The notes under the pieces were generated by a model. It was not told the DNA's origin and did not search any database. It saw only the letters and a program-made list of their open reading frames with translations. The position numbers and the translations under genes were made by a program. DNA of 64,000 nt from Manduca sexta (taxonomy: Eukaryota; Arthropoda; Insecta; Lepidoptera; Sphingidae). Shown here one piece after another: positions 11,861-25,465 of the stretch (positions are counted from its first letter, which is position 1; each line of letters starts with the position of its first letter). The DNA is taken from contig NC_051140.1 in assembly GCF_014839805.1 (NCBI RefSeq), positions 15,583,826 through 15,647,825 of the forward strand. Reading direction: 5' to 3'.

Positions 11861-12861
11861 AAAACGATAAGTAAGTCTTAATCATCGTAAATGTAGTGAC
11901 TACTAACGAAAATTAAGTCGCGTCAAACATAAAAATGAGGGATTAGAAAAGGAGAAGGAATTATATCCCACTGATTGTATGGAAGACCGTCGAGCTCTCA
12001 CTTAATGCTGTAAGCTGTTATTTCGCTCTACCACAATAAATTTATTCAACAATAATCCTAAAAATATATTTTGCCGTAAAGCAAAGGAAATTTATCTTCA
12101 GCCAAACAATGGTCAACGTTCACCCACTTAGAGTTTCATGTCCCACCGCAGTTGAAGCTCTTGGCTAGTCTCGTAACAATTAATTAAACCAACGTACGGC
12201 CTTTATGTTTGCTTTACACCACAAAACCTCACCAATGACTTGCTCGAAATACCACGAAAGGGTTTCAAACGGCCAAACTTGTTAATGATATTAGTATTAC
12301 GCGACACGATTTATGTACGTTTTATTTCTGCGAGTTTATGGTTTATAGAGGGCGCTGTATGCTAATTTATTGTTGTGATTTATGTGTGTGTGCTAGTTTT
12401 TATTAAAAATTTTAATTTTATTCACCAACGGATTAATATACGGTTGTAAAATTTGTATTTAAATATTTAATGGGCTGGTGTTGTTTTAGTTTTTATAATG
12501 TTTTATATAAAATGAGTACGCATGTTAAAATAAACGTGAAAGCAGTAATTTTGTTAAATATAAATTTACAGTGATATTAAAATATTTTTGCCGTGTCGAC
12601 ATTTAAACACGAGATTTATATATTACAAATGTTTTGTATTCTGCTAGTAAGCAACATATTACAGGTTTAGCAATGATAATTATAAATTTGATACCGCTGA
12701 TCATAATTTTTAACCGATTAGCAAAAAGGAAAAGATGTACACATTTGACCTACACATATATAACCTCACCACGAATGGGTAGACAGCAGTTTAATGCACC
12801 CCAGCTACACCTAGCTCATTGTTACCCTATGATAGAATCTGATTATTTAATACTAGGTTAA

Positions 12862-13140
12862 GCACGCGGCTCCATCCCCGTGAAAAACCTCTCCCGCTAC
12901 AAAAGTCACTATATCACTATAGCGATTCATAGCGACATCTAATTTAGAAATTAGATTGAAAAATAACATTATTACCCTGAGAAGAAAATTGTCGAGGTCA
13001 AAATATAGCCTAACCGCTAATTCAGAACATGATCTATTCGTATGCCAAATTTCAACCAAATGAGTCCAGCTATATCTGAATTTACTTCTAACAAACACCC
13101 AAACATTTTCCCAAACTTTCGCATATAATATCAGTAAGAA
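12862..13140 (+). repeat. Lepidopteran interspersed repeat, family R
   Basis: Starts CACGCGGCTCCATCCCCGTG and includes CATGATCTATTCGTATGCCAAA. It ends TCTAACAAACA...CAAACTTTCGCATATAATATCAGTAAG, the characteristic 3' end of the family. Confidence 0.65.
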
Positions 13141-16100
13141 GTAAAAATTCTAGGAAAGTTATGACGTCAAACATTAAAACTATAAAACAAACGAAATGAC
13201 ACGATAAGATACTTTACATTAATTTGAAAGTACACAAAGTTATTGGCCTGTCGAGATGAGTGGTGTTTACAATTGTCAGCGAGCATTTCAGTGTAAACAA
13301 CGATAGCGGCACAATAAAACTGTGAGGAACGCTGCAGCCGACGCCGGGACAATGGCAGCAAAATGACCCGGGACAGTCACGGTGGGCTTAGTGAGAGACC
13401 AGTGGCTTCGATTCTTTGGACAGGTATTGGTCATAAGGATTGATGTTTGGAGAAAGAATTGTGGAGTTGTAATTGATAAAAATGTTTTGAAGTTTTTATA
13501 TGTAGTTGATGAAATATGTGTTATTATAGTCTAATGTTTTGTGTATATGCCGTTCTTGTCTATCTCTTGGTTTAGTAATAAATTAGTAAGAAAATTGAAT
13601 ATGTGTTAAGGAATATTCAGTTAAGTTAAAGCATGAATCGTCAAACAAATCTAACAAGAACTTGTTAACCAATTTGTTCCTTTTCAGATCTAGTTTAAAG
13701 TTAGCCTTCCAGTCTAAATCCTCGTATAGCTTGTGATTACAGCAACTGTCGAATGCAAGAAAGAATACGCTTAAAGGTACCCCGGGTAGTTTCTATGCGT
13801 TACTGGCCCAGCTTGGTTATAAAAATATTAATTTTTTTCAATAAAGTAATTATCTACCAATATAAAATTTATAAAATCACATAGTGACTGCTTCAATTTC
13901 GACAATTCATTATATAAATCAACATAAAACTAACAATATATTGCATAAATGAATTATAAACGAAAAATCTAGCGTGCCAATCCCAACTCCGGCTCTCAGG
14001 CTTCGGCGAAAAATGTAAAATTACTTTTGAAGATGTCCAGCGAGTCAGAAACTCATTGTTGTGAGCGATAACGATTCGCTGCGCCCGCCGACGCCCGGCA
14101 TGGCGTCATTGCTTGTAAAATTATTATAGCACTGGAAGAGTGCGCTCATAAATTCTCCTTTATATGCGAGATTGATTTAAGAGGACAGAATTTGTGTTGA
14201 TAGAAGAGAAGATAAAGGCTCTACTTGACGTAGTGGTGTGAGACAAATAATACTTCTAAATGTAGTTATTGAAAACTATTTAATGACATCATTTATGCAT
14301 ATTTAAAATTAAATTTTAATAGAGAAGTCATAAAGGATCGATTGTAGACAAAAGTTTATTGAGTTACTAACTTCATATATGCAATCAAATTGTCATTATC
14401 TTCATGACAAGGACTGGTATTTTCTATAAATAGCTTTAATATAACTGTTATTCAATTTATTAGTCGATATTTCATATGCAGAGGTGAGTTTCAAATGGCA
14501 GAAATTTGGACGGGTGATATCGTTTGGCGGACACGAGTCTACCAATTGGGACCTCGCACTACTACAAAATTTGGCATAGTATACTTTACGGTGTCAGAAG
14601 TTGCAAAAATGCGGAAGATTTAGTGTTTAAGATATAAAATTATTTCATTAATTTTTTGAAGCCGAACGTTGAATAAACAAACTCTATAGCTTTTAAAAAA
14701 AACTGAAGGTACATATAAGAAATCAAAGAATTCAAAGAACAACATTGCGTTAAGCAATCTACAGTATTTTTTAATAAGGTACCAGAATAATATCTATTGA
14801 ACTAAAACATGCTTAGCGCTATCGAATTTGAAGCTTGTGCGATGGAAGTAAATACAATTTCTAATTAGTAAAGCATGAAATAATTCTGGAATAAAGCGCT
14901 GGGTAGAATAACTTTGACAACTTATTCTTACTACAGCCATGAGACATTATAATTTTATTCTTTCACATAAAAGCACGCATGAATCTACATTATAATATGC
15001 AATAAAAAATAAAAATAATGCGACTAGTTGTAAATCTAACAGCAAAAACGTATTGCATCACGTGTGCAGTTTGCCGAATGTGAACAGTGGCCGTGTACTG
15101 CCCAATCTGTTGGTTCGGTTCCACGTGCCCCGGCCCCCGATCGTTAATTGACTTTTGGCTCCAAGTGTTTTGGCCAGTCATCGTTCTAGTTTTGTATTTT
15201 TGGCGCCTATTCCAGCCCTCTATATTTTTTTACATGGCAGATCAATTATGATTTCGAATTGGTTTGATGAATCTGAATAAAATCCCATTGCTGTTGTTTA
15301 ATTGCCTTGTTGGTTGTTTGAAAAATGGTTTAATCAATACTATAAACGTTTTGTATACAACAAATATAGAGGTAGGCTCGTCTCTGCGAGTGAACAATGC
15401 TTGCTTGTTTAGTTTTTTGTACTCGCCTCATAATGAAGTTTATACGAATTATTGCGTACAATTATTTCATTATTGTTCCTATGTGTAAGATGTCTAGATT
15501 ATTTGACTTTTAAATGTTATCATTATCAAGCGTATCTTTGCAGTGATCATTAGGTTGATATGTTTTAATTTATTAGGTACTTAAGCAGCTGTGAATTTTG
15601 ATTCATTGTCGCAGTCAAAGTCGCGATTGTGCTGTGAATAAATTAATTAAAATACATTTCTCTGTCACTCGTTGCCTTCACTTTTACTTATCTAAAGGAA
15701 GTGGCCGTTAATTTACTTAGCTATCAAAGTTTGCATGTCAAGATGAAATTGCAGAAGGCACTATTATGATGTTGCATGATAATAAAATTGCTTGTTATTG
15801 CGTATTTTAATTGGACATGCATTTTGAGCATGCGTGTACGCACATCGCTGGCGGGATATAAAAAAAAAACAATTACAATGCAAATAACAGCGAAAATTAC
15901 GCCAAAAGCACGTTTTCGCTTTCGAATACGATGTTGGTTGGTTGTTTTGCGTATCGGCCATCTTGTAAAAAACTGGCGATACGTCCCGAACGATGCGAAA
16001 TATATTTTGATACTCACAGAGATAACATCATGCTTAAGTGTAGCGGTTTCTTAATAGATTTTGAACATGCAGAGGAGTTTAATACGATGGTACTTGAATG

Positions 16101-17171
16101 TATACTATTATTGTAAGTTTTTAGCGAATTGTTTTGTAATTTTAGGAATCATTTAAGTTTTGTAAATCTAAAATTAATTTTCGAATAGCTATAATAAAAA
16201 TGTCCTTGGTTAAAATTTGTGAATAACGTACCATGTTCACTAAGTATTTTCTACTACTTGAATTATAACAAAGTTCAGATCCAGAGAGCTAGTGAATTAA
16301 CGACATCTGTTAAATATAGCACATTTCCAAAAATACGTAGAAATCTTTTAATTAATGAAGCAAACCTAAACAATAGAAGAGGTTCACAAGTTTTTGGTTT
16401 TACAGAATTTCGATTTTTCAATAGCTTAGAAAGATAGACGGCTAAATGGGTCATCTGAGGTTACCTAGTTTATTACTGTCCGCCTTAATACCAGGAGGAG
16501 ATAGAAATAGGGAATAAGAAGGGAAAAGGTTTTGGGCCTCTGGAAATCTTATTCTACAATGAGTAAGAAATATGATTTCACTTCGCTTTCGGACATAGAA
16601 GTTGTAAATCAAACTTAGATATATAAGTTTAATGGTTTTATGGCAAAGGTATTCCATTCCAAATAGATGTACATTAAGCAATTGCTCTCTCATCAATAGT
16701 ATTACATAGAATTCGGCAAAACCAATGCCTAGTATACGTAATGTCTTGTTCGATTACTATCAACGCCCTGCTGGCTTTGTGGCCATTGTAAACAATTATA
16801 TGTAGTGCTTTGCGCTTTGAGGAAGTACTATGTTTAACGGCTCGTCTTGACATAGTTTGAAGGTACACGACATAGGTGGGGTTAATATCGCCATTGTCAT
16901 GGCTTGTAATTGAGAAAAGTAATGTCTTCGTAATCATAATGAATACCTGCATTCTCTTTAAGTGATTTTTATTAGTAATGATTATTCACCTTACTTTTAT
17001 TTGCATCCTTTTGAGAGTTAAGTGGAGGATTACATAGCGTATTTAGAATACAATGATTCGTGCCCATAATCCCCACAGTGGACTACAGAATGTAAAATCA
17101 ACAAAATACAAATTCTATGAAATACATTCAGTTTCGGAAGAAAACAAATGTACGCCCTTCAGTATGGTTTC

Positions 17172-17360
17172 AGACAGAAATGGAAATGGGCAAGACATGT
17201 AGGATGATGGACACTACGAATAATGAGACGGTTGGGCCCAAGAGAGAAAGATACGGGTAGGAATATAAAGGAAAATGTGGGCTGATGATATTAAATCCTA
17301 GTAAGAACTTTGAGTGGATGGCCATCGGTAAAATAGAATGGAGAAAGATGGGATTAAACA
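17172..17360 (+). pseudogene. Decayed LINE reverse transcriptase, C-terminal end
   Basis: Frame-shifted reading gives RQKWKWARHVG, then KMWADDI and a downstream W-rich segment. This is the pattern (KWKWAGHVAR...RW-DDI...W) at the C-terminus of RTE-type LINE polymerases common in Lepidoptera. It is too damaged to function. Confidence 0.55.
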
Positions 17361-17683
17361 TCAAAGCGAAATATATACTTATAACTCCAATATATATTAA
17401 GATTTTTAATAAAAAAGTCCTCGTCGTATAAAAACACGACCATCATACTTGGGATCACGAAGTAAGAGGCGTATGTGTAAATAAAGAAAGTATATTGCTA
17501 TATTGGTATTCAGATAAATTTCTTCCATTCTTTTATAGTGGACAAACGACCAGGTGGATCATCAAATCGTCTAAATCACCATCGTCAGTGTTCACCCAAG
17601 CCCTAAACATTTAAACTCAATACAAGAATTGGGGAGAGAAGGGTAATCCCTAGTTATATCATAGAATCAATGTGGCTATATAT

Positions 17684-17897
17684 GTACAGTCAGTTACAGA
17701 AGTGGCTGAACAAATTAAAAACTACAAAACGCTCCTACAAAATAACTTCATTCAAAATATTTCTTTTCTTTATCGAAAAAATGTAATCCTTTTGAAGTTT
17801 TCTTAATGAAGAAAAAACGATTGTTTTTATAATCATAAAGGAATAAAAGCCATTTAAAATTTTCAATTTGTTCAGCTACTTTTATCGATGACTGTAC
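17684..17897. mobile_element. MITE-like element, copy 2
   Basis: 214 bases with imperfect inverted ends of about 37 bases: GTACAGTCAGTTACAGAAGT and the inverted right end GTACAGTCATCGATAAAAGT, both continuing into GCTGAACAAATT. AT flanks both ends, a possible target duplication. It is a non-autonomous DNA transposon; the superfamily is not clear. Confidence 0.65.
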
Positions 17898-20800
17898 ATG
17901 AAAAAGATCTTTTATAAAAAGATAATCAAATTAATGCAGATAAAATCAATATTTACGGAATTTTTGTTTTAATAAAGTTAAACGCATGTGGCAGTAATTT
18001 TCTAGATGCCTAGTGAAAGATGTAAAATTACCAGGCTCAAGAATTTTCGAGTCAGCACAAGCATAAATGCAAAGCTAATTACCGCTGTAAAAAAGGTTAA
18101 GAATGCTATTTATAATTTAAATATTATATTGCATACTGTTAATCTTATCGCGGTGCTGAATAATTGTTGACATTTTTATCATAGAAGAACTAATTTAGTT
18201 CCAGGTATTTTCTTAATGACTATCTTAAAATAAAAACATTATTTTGTCTTTGGAAAAATAACTTTTGTAGTATTGAGCCGTAGTTTGTTGGATTTCTGGA
18301 TTATCTGATTATAGACTTGACATGTATTTTATCACACAGAAATACCAGAATTTTTATACCTTTATTTGTCCGCATTCTAACTTTTGAGATAAAATGTGTG
18401 ACGCACTCCTAATGGTATTTATCAATATGATGTAAAATTATAAATCTCTTTGCTCTTGCTATTCCTCTGCCTTTTTGCAAACTGACTACAGTAGATCTGA
18501 TTGTCAGCAGTCCAACTTGTTAATCCGTAGCCTTGCGCTTTATTTCATCGTAAGCTACAGATGTGACACATAACACTAACTGTTTCCATACCAACCGTAA
18601 CATTAGGCAACAAATTCCCATAATTAGACAGACATGTGAATTTCCACGTGAATTCATTAATGTATGTGGAACAACGGTGCAGTGGATAGTGAAGTCGCGC
18701 CCGCGCGGCAGACGATGCAATCGCCTCCTACCGTCGGCAGAAACGTCGCCTTATTCAAATATTGGACGCGGCCTTTACTATTAACGATGGACTGACATTA
18801 ATTGACAGGTTGCGAAGAATGTTTATGCAGTCGAAACGTATAATTCAGTCAATCAAATGTTTTTTATAGGTGTTATTAAGGAGGCATGTAAACGAAATTA
18901 AAAGAGACTATTTGGTTCTTAATTAATCGTTATAGTTTTGCAATTCAAAAAGGATGCTTTTGGCACCTGAAACAAATATTACAGAAACATGAATGACGTC
19001 TTTTACTTCTCAATCAAATCATAATACGAGTCTCACAGACTGTTTACCATTTGCCACACCGATATTTACTATTATTGAATCTTGTAATCCTATATATTCG
19101 CTAATGAGCATGAAATTTTAATTGCGTTGAACTTTAGTTAAAGAGTATCAATTTTTACTATAAAACTTCAGTTTAATCGCCACAAATTCTTTGTCTTCAA
19201 ATTTAATGGCGGTCGTTAACACCTATATTAATTTTTCATTATAAATATAGAGTGGATAATGGATGTTTATTTTTAATTGATTAGTGTTTTTACACACTGT
19301 ACACTCGCAAAAACCCTCGCAAGTTCCGATGTTATCATCTGAATACGTAACTATGTATAATTAATTAAAAACTGTAATAATTTTAATTACCCTTCAACTA
19401 GTTACCTGAGTTCTGTTTGCACTCATCTCTTTATGTCGTATGCGAGTGTGAAAAAATATGTAAATCAACACATTTTATTTGTTGACACTCAAGACTTTTT
19501 GATAGGGTAAGGGCGCGAAATAATTGATATTCCGCATGAAGTTTAAATGAAAAATATATGCAGTTCTACTTTTGTCTATAAATTCCTTTACGTTCAATAT
19601 TTGGCATAGAAGAATTGAATTGAATTGATATTTGTTTGATTTTATGAATTACTACCTATAATTACCGTATTATTGTGCTCTTAAAAATTGTACATCAACA
19701 GTAATATACTCCTAACTTTTTTGAATTCGAATAAAAAGTTAGAAAATATTTGAAATTGTAATCAAACGGCTAGGAAATGATCGATCAATTGCGGACAAGT
19801 TGATTGCTTTGCCAGTTGTCTGTAACCGCAGTCGAATGCTTGTTCGCGTGACCTGGCGCGCCTGCGGTTTAGCTCCCCGCACTGAGGTGTTGAAACTCTC
19901 CCTTATTTTTAACTTTATAATTTATGTTTGCTAAAGGAACACGTACCATTATGCCAAGGTTTAATTATTTGTATACTTAATTTGTTTATATCGTGTGGCT
20001 AGTGGCCAGTTTAGTGTTAGAATATTTAAGAATAATTTAGCTTGCTGACTGGCTTGGTATTAGGTTTACGTTTTTATTTTTTATACTACATAGGTATTAA
20101 ATATTCAAACCAGTACACATATATCTGTGCATTAGCATTTTAATAGCTAAGTTAGTAAAGCTATATAACTCGTTGCGTGTTATGTTTTTGGACTGCTGTG
20201 AGCTTGTTTTCACTCTGAGGAATTCTTTCCTTATATTTCAGTATGATAAATGAATGCTAAAACATTAAACTAAAAATGCAAACCTGGTCGTACACCCAGT
20301 CGTGGTCAATTTAAAAAAAAAAACATCAAATATACTTAAACGACATTAATGAGATATCAAATCGCATACAAATTCTAATTAACAACACAAATATTAGCGA
20401 AGAATGCAATAACACTAACATGCGTGCAACATATCAAAGGCTGGCATAATTCATTCCGTTACATTTCTCGACGCTCGTAAATTGTGCAACTATTTTGATA
20501 ACCGTGCAAATTTAAATTTATGCTGCTGGCACTTACGAGGCAGGCTTCGAACAAAAAACACGGCGTACAGGTAATCTCACGTGATCTCGTACGTTTCGTC
20601 TCAAACATCTGGTGGATATTGTTTTTTAAATTGTCTCGCTAACAGTTCCAATTTAATGGTTTTCACTGAGATGGTAAACGGGTTGCTATTACATTATTTT
20701 AGTTTGTTTTTAAGTTATTATTTTAAGTTATTAAATAAACAACTTTAAGGCATTATCCTTGTCACCAAGATTTTGTTTTTAATTTGTATAATTTAAATGA

Positions 20801-21389
20801 CGTCGTAATTATTAAATTTTTGTATGTTGTTTTTGATGTCCACGATTGCGTTCGCATGATATTTTACTTGTTGGATTTCCGAATAGTTGCTTAGTGGGGC
20901 TTATTTAAAAAAAAATGCTTATCAGCTGTTTTCAAAGAACTATTTATTTATGATTCTAAAACACAGTCCAATATCAATATCAATTAAATATGACTTAGAC
21001 TTTCTAAAATATCAATCGCTTAACACTTTTCGTAATTCGGATTTCGTCATTAATACATAAGTGCTTTAACCCAGTCTAGACAGTTTTGTCTCCAGCAGCT
21101 CGACTGGGTTGCATTGGCACAATAGTCAAGCAGAAAACCGCGGCTGTCTGTCGCATTTTGTAGTCACTGACTAGTAAAACTGCTGGAGGTTCAATAAATC
21201 TCCTCTGCCACTGCAACGTCTTTTCTCCTTTCTTGTAAGCCAACATAGCAATTACGATAGATGGAACTATTACTTTAGCCATTTTGAAATTCATCGAAAT
21301 TAAGTTGAACATAAATAAAAATATATAAATACGAAACCAAGCTATGCCTCCGTGTGATTTTTAAATTACATACATTCAGCAAATACTTC

Positions 21390-21460
21390 CGCGGCAATGC
21401 AAATCGAGCCACGTTTTAGCTCATTGCAATTACTGTAATTACGCATTAGTCTAAGTATAT
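21390..21460. promoter_or_regulatory. POU octamer and homeodomain-type sites
   Basis: ATGCAAAT at 21,397-21,404 lies about 30 bases from TGTAATTACG, a homeodomain-type core, in locally GC-richer sequence. The motif evidence is weak. Confidence 0.2.
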
Positions 21461-22170
21461 GGAGCAGGTGGCTTTTGAAGCATCTGCTATCTGATGCTGA
21501 TCTCTGCAGCGTTGATGGAACATCGACAAATATGATGCATCGGTACGATTCACGATAGCCCAGTCGAATCCAACCGAGTTATTTGCTGCTACATCTGAAT
21601 ATAGTCAAACAGTTCTACACCTTATTTTGTAACTTTTAAGGGTCTTCAAATTTCATATTTGGGTTCACGGACGGTAATAATAACATGGTAATTATTTTAC
21701 TATGACAGTATAGGAAAATCAATGAGGTCTCATTTCGCAGATTACTAGTACTCACGTAAATGAGTGATAGGGCCTTTAGTCTGATTAATCCGTGGTCACG
21801 TGTTTTTGCTAAGTGATCAATAAGGACTTTTAATTAGGACTTGCATGTTTATACATTTTTGCCCTTGTACTGTTCATTATTTATGAATGATTGAGTTTTA
21901 TTTATGGTGGGTCAATGGAATACTAAAGAACACTAAATTAAAAGTGGTTTTTATTTTGGTTTGAAGGTGGTGATCGAGCGTGTTCAATTTTAAATGATAT
22001 TCACCACCCATAATTGATAATCATAATTCCAGAAGTATTATGGATACTTTGACAGCTTTAATGGAAAGAATAAGGATTAGGCAAAGCGGCTACTGATTTA
22101 AGCTTCCAGATTCCAGATATTTAGCTATACAAAACACTGTTGAGTTCAAAAATGTCTTTAGGTGTGCACT

Positions 22171-22216
22171 GCTCCGCCACCGAAGCAATGTTGTTATGTT
22201 GCTTCGGTGGCGGAGC
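22171..22216. repeat. Perfect 18-base-pair hairpin at a SINE head
   Basis: GCTCCGCCACCGAAGCAA (22,171-22,188) is the exact reverse complement of 22,199-22,216, with a 10-base loop. The right arm is the SINE head; the left arm is an inverted copy outside the normal element. Confidence 0.9.
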
Positions 22217-22495
22217 TGTATTGCGTGCGTAACATGTCTACCGCTCTGAAGTAAGGTTCGAATCGCGTGTCGGTAAAGTGATATTGGGTTTTTGTTTGTG
22301 CCTGGCATGGCGATAGGCTCGCCCCTTTCATATCATGGGATGGAATATACATGGTGAAATGTAGGTGCACCAGTAACAGCGGAGTGTGGATGAGTGGTAC
22401 CTAAATGTTTTTTCGAATTGCGAAGAATAGGCGCACTGGGTGCCTCCTTCGTCTACCTTTCGGGGATAGAAGGCGTGATTGTGTATGTGTGTGAG
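22199..22495 (+). repeat. tRNA-derived SINE, family A, with internal insertion
   Basis: Head with A-box-like GGTGGCGGAGCTGTA and B box GGTTCGAATCG (22,255-22,265). The body has GGCATGGCGATAGGCTCG, TATCATGGGATGGAATAT and GGGGATAGAAGGCGTGATTG. About 64 bases (22,373-22,436) interrupt the GTGCACCAG/TGTATTCCTG region compared with the copy at 2,671. Confidence 0.75.
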
Positions 22496-22792
22496 TTGGA
22501 AACACAACACATGACACGATACATCGGTTTTCTTTTACGTTACCATCCTAGTCAAGTGTGGTCATCTTACGTGGCATGCTCTATTGAGGTCGGTATGGTG
22601 ACCAATTTGTCAGCGAAAGGCTATTAGACGGTCTCATGGCTTATGACTATGTCATAAAGTTAACATAGTTTGAGTGAAAGCTTGAAGTTTGGAGACATTT
22701 CTCTACACTTTATTGTCGTTGCATTTCTAAGATATTAATCATTATAAAGTACCAAATAAGTAAGAGAAAAAAGTAGGTATTTTTTGATAAGT

Positions 22793-23292
22793 NNNNNNNN
22801 NNNNNNNNNNNNNNNNNNNNNNNNNNNNNNNNNNNNNNNNNNNNNNNNNNNNNNNNNNNNNNNNNNNNNNNNNNNNNNNNNNNNNNNNNNNNNNNNNNNN
22901 NNNNNNNNNNNNNNNNNNNNNNNNNNNNNNNNNNNNNNNNNNNNNNNNNNNNNNNNNNNNNNNNNNNNNNNNNNNNNNNNNNNNNNNNNNNNNNNNNNNN
23001 NNNNNNNNNNNNNNNNNNNNNNNNNNNNNNNNNNNNNNNNNNNNNNNNNNNNNNNNNNNNNNNNNNNNNNNNNNNNNNNNNNNNNNNNNNNNNNNNNNNN
23101 NNNNNNNNNNNNNNNNNNNNNNNNNNNNNNNNNNNNNNNNNNNNNNNNNNNNNNNNNNNNNNNNNNNNNNNNNNNNNNNNNNNNNNNNNNNNNNNNNNNN
23201 NNNNNNNNNNNNNNNNNNNNNNNNNNNNNNNNNNNNNNNNNNNNNNNNNNNNNNNNNNNNNNNNNNNNNNNNNNNNNNNNNNNNNNNNNNNN
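22793..23292. other. Assembly gap (500 N)
   Basis: Exactly 500 unknown bases, the usual placeholder for a scaffold join of unknown size. The true distance between the two sides and any gene between them are unknown. The open frame spanning it is an artefact. Confidence 0.98.
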
Positions 23293-25125
23293 AGTTGGGA
23301 TTAAAATGCGTGTTCTTGTATCACACCTAGGCGTTAGGATCCGCGTCGATAATTCACAGTTTTGTTTGATTCATGTACGCGTTTGTTCAAATATGTCATT
23401 GCCATGAAATTCCATGTGCTTCCCATAAAGGCCGATCTATTCCGTTAAGAGTGTATGGTCAGTAAATTACTATACCTGGTAAGACGACAGCAGATGAATC
23501 ACGAACAGAAGCTGTTTTACCGAGAAAATGTACATTCGTATAAATTCGGAGACATAACTAGAATGTCCTATTCCGAGAAATGGACAGGAAGCTTGTATCT
23601 CTATTTGTAAATCACATACTACAGCCGCGTCCAATTTGTGTGTTTTTTGTTTCAAAAACATGGTCTAAGGCAGTTGAATTTAAACGTGGAACATTTTAAA
23701 CCTCATCAAAGAGTGATAAAATAAAACTAACACACTCCGAGAAACCAAATTACAAGTAAAAACCGCCACCATTGTTCCGAAGCATGAATGTACATACAAT
23801 AAACATGCTCATAAATAAATAAATAGGGCCGAATTTAATAACAAGTCTGGACCTAAGTAATGGCCGCCAGGAGGCAACGTTACATATATTACAAAACCAG
23901 TTTTTTTTTTAAACTTTTACACACATTTCTTAGCTGTGTATTAAAATTCTTAAACACTATAATTTGAGGACGATAGAAGGGCTTAAGGAGATTTTTTTGG
24001 AAATTAAACACACGAGAATTCTGACCCGAGGAAAAAATGAAGAGCCAAAGGACGGCGAATTTATAAGGCTGTATTGATAAGTTTCAAGTTGTATGAGAAA
24101 AGTTGATTTATTACTACGTTTTCGTAAATTTTATGATCTTTTTGCTGAAGAAAGTTAATTTTTGAATCTTTAATAACGGAAACTCATAAACCTCAAAATT
24201 ATGGTCACAAAATGTACGCGACGAATTATTAATCATGTTAAATTCTACGTGCAATCGGGCAAGAGTATGTAGGCGTAAAGTAATATCAAATAATGGTACT
24301 TCTGTACAACTTAACGTCTATTCCTATAACATTTGCTACAATTACAAACCGAATAACTTACACAGATAATACGTACGCTATTAGCCCTACCAATCTTAAC
24401 GTTAATTGGTTTTAATGCGTTTATTGTTCAGAATAAACGTTTCTCATTGTTAATTACTATATATTATTACTCGAAAGATAAAACTGCGAGCACCGATATC
24501 CATATTAGCCTACAAGAAATGAAATCCGAAAAAGTACGGGACGGCATGTCGATTAATACAAGTTAGGCGTCGTCGACACCGGCGGTGACAAAATTCGCGA
24601 CTCATCTGATAGTGGCATACCGGTCAAAACAATTGGACGGGCTTCTTGCCGCTGTTTATGGACGCGCCGTTTGTATCGGATGCTTGCTCGTTGTACCGAT
24701 GAAAAAATTTGTCCCTCCGTGTAATTGTATTCTGTTGTCACGGTAGGTGTTGAGTTAAGAGCCTGTTTATGTGGAGTTTGTGTATGTGGATGTTTTGTCG
24801 GTGCCAGGCCGCAGAGGTAAAAGGATTGTCTTTGCATAGTGAAATTACTTTCAGTCTCAGATTGATTTCGCTTCCATTATCAAACTGTACTTTGCATTTA
24901 AATGTTTTACAAACCGTTGAAACTACTGCGTCTATGAGCAATTCTCACAACTCCCTGATTAATATGTAAGTGTTTCCATATTTCCCTGGAACTCGTCGTG
25001 TGACCATATAGAAAAATGTCTCCGCAACCGGCACGCACGGCGAATAAAAACCTCCCGTGACACATAAATCGTAAGTTTCAATAAAAACAAATACGTACAA
25101 GTCAATAAAGACGTCCGCGATCGCG
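23293..25125. other. No gene supported
   Basis: Sequence right of the assembly gap. Overlapping open frames at 24,553-24,969 on both strands lack recognisable domains or codon signal. The start may be a truncated gene hidden by the gap, but I see no evidence for one. Confidence 0.5.
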
Positions 25126-25465
25126 CTAGGATACGTGCGGTGCGTCTGTTGAATAGTTGCTGCGTTTTTCAAAGGGATGGCTCGTGGTGCATGCGCATGT
25201 CGTTGAGGACTTTATCCGTCGTGTGTCTTTGGTGTGCAGACGCCGCGATCTAGATGCGCCGGCGCCGGCGGGCGGCGATCCTATCGCAAACGGTCGCGCG
25301 ACAATTGCTAACACCGCGGAGTGCGGTGCTCGCTGGCCAGTCCTCAGAGCTCAGCCGCCGCAGCCGCGCGAGGCATTCACGCGCAGATGCCGATGTTCGC
25401 ACCATCGGCCGTACTCGTGTGCACATCGCTCGCATGCTCCTGCTCACGCTCGGTATAATGAATGA
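25126..25465. promoter_or_regulatory. CpG-rich island, possible promoter or first exon
   Basis: Dense CpG sequence (for example GATGCGCCGGCGCCGGCGGG) within AT-rich DNA. Open frames run in several frames on both strands, but all are arginine/alanine-rich by-products of base composition. An AATAAA follows at 25,505. It could be the 5' end of a gene whose other exons are elsewhere. Confidence 0.35.

Larger units (their letters stand above)
11861..22170. other. Gene-poor, repeats only
   Basis: Holds a family R copy, the second MITE and a LINE remnant. A CGAATGGGTAGACAG segment near 12,772 is shared with 52,875 (CGAATGGGTGGACAG) and is probably another dispersed repeat. GC-richer patches at 18,650-18,790 and 19,780-19,890 are without ORFs. 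Confidence 0.55.

Noticed and set aside
22255..22265. Possible tRNA gene (B box GGTTCGAATCG)
   Set aside because: Belongs to a SINE head. No acceptor stem or anticodon arm could be folded, and the same holds for the B boxes at 11,697, 33,935 and 50,708.
22784..23407. 207-codon open frame
   Set aside because: Mostly N bases; an artefact of the assembly gap.
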